Of a stretch of DNA of 64,000 nucleotides, positions 57,147 to 64,000 are shown piece after piece (within the stretch, counting starts at the first letter, position 1; every line of letters starts with the position of its first letter). The stretch comes from Brevundimonas sp. (GTDB taxonomy: Bacteria; Pseudomonadota; Alphaproteobacteria; Caulobacterales; Caulobacteraceae): contig NZ_JAUXQZ010000002.1 of assembly GCF_030682035.1 (NCBI RefSeq), forward strand, positions 109,327-173,326. Direction: 5' to 3'. A model generated the notes under the pieces. The model was not told the DNA's origin. It was given only the letters and a program-made list of their open reading frames with translations, and searched no databases. The translations under genes were made by a program, and so were the position numbers.

Positions 57147-58511
57147 CTACGCCGCCCGCGCGATGACCTGATTCCGCCCGCCGGCCTTGGCCTCATAGAC
57201 CCCCTCGTCGGCCCGCTTGAGCAGGGCGTCAGGGGTGTCGTCGACGCCCGTGCTGGCGGCGACGCCGACCGAGACCGTGATGGTCAGGCCCTCGGCGCCG
57301 CCCATGATCGGGAACGGCTGGCCGCCCACGTCGCGGCGGATACGGTCGGCGACATGGACCGCGTCCTCCAGGCTGGCGCCGGGCATGACCACCACGAACT
57401 CCTCGCCGCCGAGACGGCACGGCAGGTCGATGGCGCGGACATTGGTGGCCAGCCGCACGGCGAACTCGCGCAGCACCTCGTCACCGGCGTCGTGGCCGAA
57501 GCCGTCGTTGACCTGCTTGAAATGGTCCAGATCGATCATCAGCAGGGCCACCGTGTCGCCGCCCTGCCCCGCCTGGGCCATCAGTCCCTGCAACTGCCCG
57601 GCCATGTAGCGGCGGTTGTGAAGCCCGGTCAGGGCGTCGGTGACCGCCATCTCCAGGCTGTAATCCAGCTTTTCCTTCAGGAAGTCGGCATAGCGTTTGC
57701 GCTTGATCTGGGTTCGCGTCCGCGCCTCCAGCTCTTCCGGATCGACCGGGCGCGGCAGGATGTCGTTGACCCCCAGCTCCAGCGCCTTGAGCAGCCGCGG
57801 CCGGTCCGCGGGATCGACCACCGCCAGGATGGGCATCCGCCGCGAAGCCTCGGTCGAACGCACCTGAGCGACAAAGCGCAGACCGTCGAACTCGGAGCTG
57901 GAGACGTTGACGATCATCAGATCTGCGGGCCCGCGTGCCGCGATCAGGGCCGCGGCTGGGTCGCTTTCGACCGTCGGCCGGTGCTCTCCGGCGAGGTGTT
58001 CGACCATCTTCTCGGCCTGCCGGACATTGTCGTCGACGATCAGGATGCGTCCGCCCGAGCCGCGCAGCCTTCCCGCGCCGTCTGTGTCAACGCCCAGCCG
58101 GCGTCCGTTCTCCTCACGCTCGCGCAGCTCATCCATCACCGACTTCAGGCGCAGCAGGGAGCGCACGCGGGCGAACAGGATGACGTCGTCGATCGGTTTG
58201 GTGACGAAATCGTCGGCGCCGGAGTCCAGTCCCTTGATCTTGTCCTCGCGCCCGTCGAGCGCGGTCACCAGCACCACGGGGATGTGGCGCGTCACCGGAT
58301 CGGCTTTCAGCCGCCGACAGGTCTCAAACCCGTCCATCCCGGGCATCATGACATCCAGCAGGATGATGTCGGGCCGCTCTTCCGACGCGATTTGAAGCGC
58401 GGTCGCGCCGTCGCAGGCGGTCATCACCTGATAGTATTCGAGCGTCAGCTTGGCCTCGAGCAGGCGGACGTTCGGCTCGACGTCGTCAACGACAAGAATA
58501 CGCGCCGTCAT
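57147..58511 (-). CDS. pleD: PleD-type response regulator / diguanylate cyclase (REC-REC-GGDEF)
   Basis: 'ILVVDDVEPNVRLLEAKLTLEYYQVMTACDG...LLDVMMPGMDGFETCRRLK', second REC-like domain, GGDEF 'CRLGGEEFVVVMPG' with I-site RxxD (RAID) five residues upstream. Confidence 0.93.
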   Translation of the reverse strand: MTARILVVDDVEPNVRLLEAKLTLEYYQVMTACDGATALQIASEERPDIILLDVMMPGMDGFETCRRLKADPVTRHIPVVLVTALDGREDKIKGLDSGADDFVTKPIDDVILFARVRSLLRLKSVMDELREREENGRRLGVDTDGAGRLRGSGGRILIVDDNVRQAEKMVEHLAGEHRPTVESDPAAALIAARGPADLMIVNVSSSEFDGLRFVAQVRSTEASRRMPILAVVDPADRPRLLKALELGVNDILPRPVDPEELEARTRTQIKRKRYADFLKEKLDYSLEMAVTDALTGLHNRRYMAGQLQGLMAQAGQGGDTVALLMIDLDHFKQVNDGFGHDAGDEVLREFAVRLATNVRAIDLPCRLGGEEFVVVMPGASLEDAVHVADRIRRDVGGQPFPIMGGAEGLTITVSVGVAASTGVDDTPDALLKRADEGVYEAKAGGRNQVIARAA

Positions 58512-58517
58512 CGGTCC

Positions 58518-58883
58518 CTACCCCAAATGCTTCCGAACCACGTCGAGGAAATGCATCACCGAGATGGGCTTGGAGATATAGGCCTCGCATCCCCCGTTGC
58601 GGATGCGCTCCTCGTCGCCCTTCATGGCGAAGGCGGTGACGGCGACGACGGGGATGTGGCTTAGCTCCTCGTCGTCCTTGAGCCATTTGGTGACCTCCAG
58701 GCCGCTGATCTCGGGCAACTGGATGTCCATCAGGATCAGATCAGGCTTGTGCAGACGCGCCAGGGCCAGCGCCTGAAGACCTTCGCGGGTCTGCAAGGTC
58801 TCGTAACCCTGGGAATCGAGCAGATCATGAAACAGCTTCATGTTCAGCTCGTTATCCTCGACGATGAGGACTTTCTTGGACAT
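58518..58883 (-). CDS. divK: Single-domain response regulator DivK
   Basis: [35 protein letters not shown]...[61 protein letters not shown]; directly upstream of pleD. Confidence 0.93.
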   Translation of the reverse strand: MSKKVLIVEDNELNMKLFHDLLDSQGYETLQTREGLQALALARLHKPDLILMDIQLPEISGLEVTKWLKDDEELSHIPVVAVTAFAMKGDEERIRNGGCEAYISKPISVMHFLDVVRKHLG

Positions 58884-59028
58884 CATCACCTTGGCCTGGT
58901 TGCCTCTGGGTGCAGCTGCACGGAGGCTTTTCGCCTTCTTCGTGCACTATGACCCGCCGGGTCTTAAGTTGGGGTGAAGCGCGGCATTGCCGGCGAAGCC
59001 GGCCTTCGAACCCCGGCGTGCTCGGACG

Positions 59029-59136
59029 GGTTCATCACAACGAACACAACGCTCCCACAACGGGCACAACGGAATCGAGCCGCATATCAGGCCCCGTCGT
59101 GTTCTTTGTGTCCCGTCGTGTTCGTTGTGATGAACC
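59029..59136. repeat. Long imperfect palindrome built of CACAACG-type units
   Basis: GGTTCATCACAACGAACACAACG (59029-59051) versus GTCGTGTTCGTTGTGATGAACC (about 59115-59136); internal CACAACG units. Confidence 0.7.
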
Positions 59137-59240
59137 TGCCCTGCTTCCGCTCCGCGGAAGCGGACGCGTCCAACGATCGCGCCTCTCGCCGCCGACCCGG
59201 CGATAGCGGATAGTGGCTCCGCCATGACCCCGCCCCGCGC

Positions 59241-60485
59241 ATGAAATCCATCTGCCGCGACTGCCTCTGGACCGCCGACCGCAAGGTCGAACGGTGCGGC
59301 GCCTGTGATTCGCGCCGGATGGTCCAGCACAACGAACTGGAGCGGCTGACCATCGCTCACCTCGATTGCGACGCCTTCTACGCCTCGGTGGAAAAGCGCG
59401 ACCGGCCAGAACTGCGCGACAAGCCGGTCATCGTCGGCGGCGGCAAACGCGGCGTGGTCTCGACGTGTTGCTACATCGCCCGCCAATACGGGGTTCATTC
59501 GGCGATGCCGATGTTCAAGGCGCTGACGGCCTGCCCCGAGGCCGTTGTCATCAAGCCGGACTTCCGCAAATACGTCGCCGCCAGCGAGGCCATCTTCGGC
59601 GCCGTCCGCAAACTCACGCCCCTGGTTCAGACCCTGTCGCTGGACGAGGCCTGGATCGACCTCTCCGGCACCGAACGCCTGAACGGAGGAGCGCCCGCCT
59701 GGCAGCTGGTTCGCCTGCAGAAACAGATCGAGGCGGAGACGGGCCTGACGGTCTCGATCGGCCTCGCGCCCAACCGCTTCCTCGCCAAGGTGGCGTCCGA
59801 ACTGGACAAGCCACGCGGCTTCTCGGTGCTGGGGTCGGAGGCCCCGGCGGTGCTCGCGCCCCGGCCGGTCGGCATCCTGCCCGGCGTGGGGCCGGTGTTC
59901 CGCAAGACCTTGCAGAGCGACGGCTACGCCACCGTGGGCGATCTGGCCGCGGCCGACGTGCGCGATCTGGTCAAACGCTATGGCGAGACGGGCCTTCGCC
60001 TGCACGACCTGGCCCACGGCCGCGATGCCCGCGCGGTCGATCCCGCCCAGGACCGCAAGGGGATGAGCGCCGAAACCACGTTCAATGAGGACCTGACCTC
60101 GGCCGAAGATCTCGAAGCGGAACTGTGGCCTCTGTGCGAGAAGCTGGCCTCCAAGGCGCGGCGGGACGGCGTGGCCAGCCGGGTGCTGGTCCTCAAACTG
60201 CGCCGCACGGACTTCAAGATTGTGACCCGCCGGATGTCCGTGCCCGAGCCGGTCCAGACCGCCCGCGCCCTGTTCGCCGCCGGCCGCGAGCTGATGGCCC
60301 CGGAACTCGGCCGTCCCTACCGCCTGATCGGCATCGGCATGGGCGAGGTGATCGACGCCATCGGCTCTCATGCGCTGTTCGAGACCGCCGAAACCCGCGC
60401 CCTCAAGACGGAGTTGGCGATCGACGCCCTGCGCGCAAAATTCGGGGCGAAGGCCGTGGTGGCGGGCCGTGCGCTGAAGGATTGA
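59241..60485 (+). CDS. dinB: DNA polymerase IV (Y-family) with N-terminal Cys4 motif
   Basis: 'CRDCLWTADRKVERCGAC' then 'IAHLDCDAFYASVEKRDRPELRDKPVIVGGGKRGVVSTCCYIARQYGVHSAMPMFKAL', 'LSLDEAWIDLSGTE'. Confidence 0.94.
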   Translation: MKSICRDCLWTADRKVERCGACDSRRMVQHNELERLTIAHLDCDAFYASVEKRDRPELRDKPVIVGGGKRGVVSTCCYIARQYGVHSAMPMFKALTACPEAVVIKPDFRKYVAASEAIFGAVRKLTPLVQTLSLDEAWIDLSGTERLNGGAPAWQLVRLQKQIEAETGLTVSIGLAPNRFLAKVASELDKPRGFSVLGSEAPAVLAPRPVGILPGVGPVFRKTLQSDGYATVGDLAAADVRDLVKRYGETGLRLHDLAHGRDARAVDPAQDRKGMSAETTFNEDLTSAEDLEAELWPLCEKLASKARRDGVASRVLVLKLRRTDFKIVTRRMSVPEPVQTARALFAAGRELMAPELGRPYRLIGIGMGEVIDAIGSHALFETAETRALKTELAIDALRAKFGAKAVVAGRALKD

Positions 60486-60816
60486 GTTCCCGACGGAAAG
60501 GGCTGAATGCGGCACGAAGGTCGGGGTGGGACAAACCACAAGCCCCGCGGGTCGCCACCAGAAGCCCGCCCCCGTCGGCTTGCGTGAACCGGTCGCGCGG
60601 AGCGAAGGCGGCGACGCCGAAAACTCACTCACGGTCCCCGTAACGCGAAAGCAGGGGGCCACATCACGGTTCCGGGCCAGCCGCCCGCGCTCCGCCACCT
60701 CCCCGCCACTTTCCGGCAGCAACGCCGGGAGGGCTTCAGCCTGTCCGCCGTCACCAAACCATGATGACTGCGGCTATCGCTCAGGTCATAAACGTAGCAG
60801 TCCCTTCGGAGTCCCC

Positions 60817-62229
60817 ATGCGCCCCCATCGTCGTGAGCTTATCGCCGGCTCGGCCGCGGCCCTCGCTTTCACGGGCCTGGCTCGCAGCGTCGCGGCCCAG
60901 ACTGCGGCGACGGAGGAGACCTACGTCAACGAGGTTCACGGCTACGGCCCGCTGGTGGCGGACCCCAACCGTCTGCTCGACCTGCCTGAAGGGTTTTCGT
61001 ACGAGGTCATTTCCCAGGGCGGCGACACCATGGACGACGGCCTGTTCGTGCCGGGGCAGTTCGACGGCATGGGCTGTTTTCCGCTCGATGGATCGCGTGT
61101 CGCCCTGGTGCGCAACCACGAACTGAAGGGCTCCAGCGCCCTGCATCGCAACCTCGGTCCGGGCGGCTTCCATCAGGAGCGGCTCGACCTGCTCGATCCG
61201 GCCAAGGGCTATGACACCTACAAGGACGGCCGTCCCCTGCCAGGCGGCACGACCACCCTGGTCTATGACCTCGAGACACGCCGGGTCGTGCGCCAGTTCC
61301 TGTCATTGTCGGGCACCAGCACCAACTGCTGCGGCGGGCACACACCCTGGGGCAGCTGGCTGACCTGCGAGGAGACCGAAGAAACGCCCGCCGACGCCGA
61401 TGTGACCAAGGCGCACGGCTATGTCTTCGAGGTCCCGGCCCACGGCACCGGTCTGGTCGATCCCGTGCCGCTGAAGGCCATGGGCCGGTTCGATCACGAG
61501 GCTGTCTGCGTCGATCCCCGCACCGGCATCGTCTATTTGACCGAGGACAAGGTCGACGGCCTGTTCTACCGCTTCATCCCCACGACGCCTGGCAAGCTGG
61601 CCGAGGGCGGCCGGTTACAGGCCATGGCCTTCCGCGACGCCAGGGGCTCGGATTCCTCGAACCACGAGACCCGCACCTGGTCCGTCGGCGACTGGCGCGA
61701 ACTGGTCTGGATCGACATGGAGGATGTCGAAAGCCCGGCGGGCGACCTGCGCATGCGCGGCCACGCCGCCGGCGCGACCCGGGTGGCGCGCGGCGAAGGC
61801 ATATTCTGGGGCGACGGCGAGCTGTATCTGACCGCGACGTCGGGCGGACCGATCGAACGCGGACAAATCCTGCGCTACACCCCGTCACGCTTTGAGGGCT
61901 CGGTGGGCGAGCGGCTGCGGCCGGGCCGGATCCAGCTGTTCGTCGAGAGCATGGACGAGAAGGCGCTGAATATGGGCGACAATATCGCCGTCGCGCCCTG
62001 GGGTCATCTGATCGTCTGCGAGGACAACTATTCCGCCGACATCCGCAACCATGTGAAGGGCGTCACGCCGGACGGGAAGCTCTACACCATCGCCCGCAAC
62101 GTCTTCAGCGGGAACAGCGAGTTCGCCGGGGCGGTCTTCTCGCCGGACGGTCAGGTGATGTTCGTCAACATCCAGTACCCCGGCGTGACCTTCGCGATCA
62201 GAGGCCCCTGGACCTCGGTCCGGACGTAA
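60817..62229 (+). CDS. PhoX-like (DUF839) phosphatase family protein
   Basis: ATG at 60817 with Tat-like leader [28 protein letters not shown]; '[34 protein letters not shown]', '[20 protein letters not shown]'. Confidence 0.9.
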   Translation: MRPHRRELIAGSAAALAFTGLARSVAAQTAATEETYVNEVHGYGPLVADPNRLLDLPEGFSYEVISQGGDTMDDGLFVPGQFDGMGCFPLDGSRVALVRNHELKGSSALHRNLGPGGFHQERLDLLDPAKGYDTYKDGRPLPGGTTTLVYDLETRRVVRQFLSLSGTSTNCCGGHTPWGSWLTCEETEETPADADVTKAHGYVFEVPAHGTGLVDPVPLKAMGRFDHEAVCVDPRTGIVYLTEDKVDGLFYRFIPTTPGKLAEGGRLQAMAFRDARGSDSSNHETRTWSVGDWRELVWIDMEDVESPAGDLRMRGHAAGATRVARGEGIFWGDGELYLTATSGGPIERGQILRYTPSRFEGSVGERLRPGRIQLFVESMDEKALNMGDNIAVAPWGHLIVCEDNYSADIRNHVKGVTPDGKLYTIARNVFSGNSEFAGAVFSPDGQVMFVNIQYPGVTFAIRGPWTSVRT

Positions 62230-63265
62230 ACAGCCGCGCCTGCGAGCGCCGCACCAGCCACAGATTGACCATCGCCGCTGCCAGAACCAGCGCCGCCCCG
62301 GCCTGATGCAGGGCCCCCAGCCACAGGGGCGTCGCGTTCATCAGCGTGGCCACGCCCAGCAGGGCCTGCAGCCACAGGGCCGCGGCCACCGCGAAGGCCG
62401 CCGCGCCCAGCCCCTCGGCCAGCCGCCAGCGCCACGCCTGCACCGCATAGACCGTCCCCCCGATCAGCAGGCCATAGGCCCAGATCCGGTGATTGAACTG
62501 TACCAGCGCCTGATCATGCAGGAAGGCCAGACCGCCCCGACTCCATTCCACCGGCGGCAGGAAACCACCATTCATGAGCGGCCAGTCGGTATAGACGAAA
62601 CCCGCCTTGGCCCCCGCGACCAGCCCGCCCAGCAGGCACTGCACGATGACCGCGCCCAGCAAGACCGCCGCGCCGCGGCTCCAGCCCGCCGGATTGCGCG
62701 CGTGCGATTCGCCGTTCCATGCCTCCAACCCGGTCCAGATCAGTCCCATGAAGATCAACAGGGCCAGACCCAGATGGACTGTCAGCCGTTCGGGGGCCAC
62801 GTCGATGCGCTCGGACAGGCCGCTGGACACCATCCACCAGCCGATCAGCCCTTGCAGTCCGCCGAGCGCCAGCAGGATTGCGCAGCGTACGATCAGCCGC
62901 CGCGGTATCTGCCTCAGGATCAAAAAGACCGCGAACGGCAGGGCGAAGGCGGCGCCGATCAGCCGGCCCAGCAGCCGATGCGCCCACTCCCACCAGAAGA
63001 TGCCCTGAAACTCCGCCAGACTCATGCCGGCGTTGACCTGGGCGTACTGCGGGATGGCGCGATATTTCTCGAAGGCGGCGTTCCAGTCGGCTGCGTTCAT
63101 CGGCGGCAGGGCGCCCATGATCGGCTTCCATTCGGTGATCGACAGCCCCGACCCGGTCAGGCGGGTGATGCCTCCGACTACCACCATGGCGAACACGAGA
63201 GCGGCGCACACGAACAGCCAGATGGCGACCGCGCGGTTCTGATCGCCACCGATGAAACGCTTCAT
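62198..63265 (-). CDS. ctaA: Heme A synthase (COX15/CtaA)
   Basis: '[50 protein letters not shown]', '[19 protein letters not shown]'. Confidence 0.95.
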   Translation of the reverse strand: MKRFIGGDQNRAVAIWLFVCAALVFAMVVVGGITRLTGSGLSITEWKPIMGALPPMNAADWNAAFEKYRAIPQYAQVNAGMSLAEFQGIFWWEWAHRLLGRLIGAAFALPFAVFLILRQIPRRLIVRCAILLALGGLQGLIGWWMVSSGLSERIDVAPERLTVHLGLALLIFMGLIWTGLEAWNGESHARNPAGWSRGAAVLLGAVIVQCLLGGLVAGAKAGFVYTDWPLMNGGFLPPVEWSRGGLAFLHDQALVQFNHRIWAYGLLIGGTVYAVQAWRWRLAEGLGAAAFAVAAALWLQALLGVATLMNATPLWLGALHQAGAALVLAAAMVNLWLVRRSQARLFTSGPRSRGL

Positions 63266-63330
63266 TCGACGCCTGCCGTCCCGACCGTTACAGTGTCGTC
63301 GCGTTCCTGGATCACGCCGACCCCAGCGGT

Positions 63331-63651
63331 ATGCCCGCGCTGTGCGGCGAGATCGAGTCGCTTTTCGGCGTCGCATCGCCGCAAGTCTGGAGAGGCCGGT
63401 TGCCGTACGTCGAAATCATCATCGCCGTTGTCGGCGCCTTCGCCCTCGCCTGGCTGGCCGATCTGGTCAGCGGCCGCCGCGGCCTGTTCGCCACCTCTCT
63501 GGTCTCGGGCGTCGCCGCCGTCTGCGGCTGGTTCCTGGCCGTACGGGTCTTCGCCGCCAGCACAATGAGCGAATGGACCTGGGTGCTCTGGTCGCTCGTC
63601 GCATCGACCGTGGCCCTCGGCGCCTTCTTCCTGTTCCGGAGCAAGCGCTGA
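63331..63651 (+). CDS. Small hypothetical membrane protein; start uncertain (TTG at about 63400 possible)
   Basis: '[50 protein letters not shown]...'; three TM-like segments. Confidence 0.6.
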   Translation: MPALCGEIESLFGVASPQVWRGRLPYVEIIIAVVGAFALAWLADLVSGRRGLFATSLVSGVAAVCGWFLAVRVFAASTMSEWTWVLWSLVASTVALGAFFLFRSKR

Positions 63652-63652
63652 T

Positions 63653-63859
63653 ATGGGTTCCCGGACCCGAAGGTTTGTCGCCATGCTGGGCGTTTTGGTC
63701 TTCCTGACCTTCTGGATCTGGGGAGCCGTCGCCCTGCGCGGCCTTCTGCCCGCTGGCCAGCTGATCGATCTCGCCGTCTTCGCCATCGCCGGCATCGGTT
63801 GGGGCGTGCCCCTCTATCCGCTATTCCGCTGGGCGGAAGGCGGCGCCGAAAAGAAGTGA
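63653..63859 (+). CDS. DUF2842 domain membrane protein
   Basis: MGSRTRRFVAMLGVLVFLTFWIWGAVALRGLLPAGQLIDLAVFAIAGIGWGVPLYPLFRWAEGG. Confidence 0.75.
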   Translation: MGSRTRRFVAMLGVLVFLTFWIWGAVALRGLLPAGQLIDLAVFAIAGIGWGVPLYPLFRWAEGGAEKK

Positions 63860-63940
63860 CCAGGCTGAAACCCGGTCGCCCAATTGCAAAGGGGCCGCCC
63901 GAAAGCGACCCCTTCAACCAACCGTCTTCATTGAGGAAGA

Positions 63941-64000
<60 letters not shown>

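Noticed and set aside
57354-58664. 436-aa plus-strand ORF
   Set aside because: Antisense shadow of pleD/divK.
58947-60722. 591-aa minus-strand ORF
   Set aside because: Antisense to dinB and reads through the palindromic repeat; no motifs.
60740-60810. Possible Pho box upstream of the PhoX-like gene
   Set aside because: Only loose resemblance (CTGCGG...CAGGTCAT); not enough to call a PhoB site.
60486-60816. N-terminal extension of the 60526 ORF ahead of the PhoX-like protein
   Set aside because: The residues before MRPHRREL are low-complexity high-GC translation; the Tat-like leader at 60817 is the credible start.

Overview
64 kb of high-GC chromosomal DNA. The gene content (class I LysRS, divK-pleD-dinB-rpmG neighbourhood, TamA/TamB, LtrA, AST arginine catabolism) suggests an alphaproteobacterium of the Caulobacterales, probably Brevundimonas-like; this is inferred from protein content and was not searched. 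Most of the window is core housekeeping and signalling: uvrD/pcrA-type helicase, parE, gyrA, coaD, lysS (class I), queC/queE/queD, queA-tgt, tamA-tamB, astA/astD/astB, phhA, hspQ, Ppx/GppA, ctaA, DivK/PleD, two hybrid histidine kinases, an HWE-type kinase, a large autotransporter, and three tRNAs (Val-TAC, Lys-TTT, Pro-GGG, the last truncated by the window edge). I saw no prophage, IS element, CRISPR array or recognisable defence island. Points worth a second look: (i) a 66-codon GC-rich palindromic repeat carried in frame inside queA, with related palindromes in nearby intergenic gaps; (ii) an unlisted 47-codon ORF (11728-11871, minus) that looks like the fused N- and C-terminal ends of an SPFH-type protein, coupled to an Arc-type repressor behind an AT-rich palindromic operator; (iii) a 20.2-22.0 kb block of two tandemly duplicated uncharacterised families, where two genes have perfect stems (11 bp and 10 bp) overlapping the ribosome-binding region; (iv) GyrA QRDR residues Ala/Met at E. 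coli positions 83/87; (v) a SodC-like protein with a zinc-ligand His replaced by Glu; (vi) Ca-loop (DxDxDG) insertions in the autotransporter passenger.
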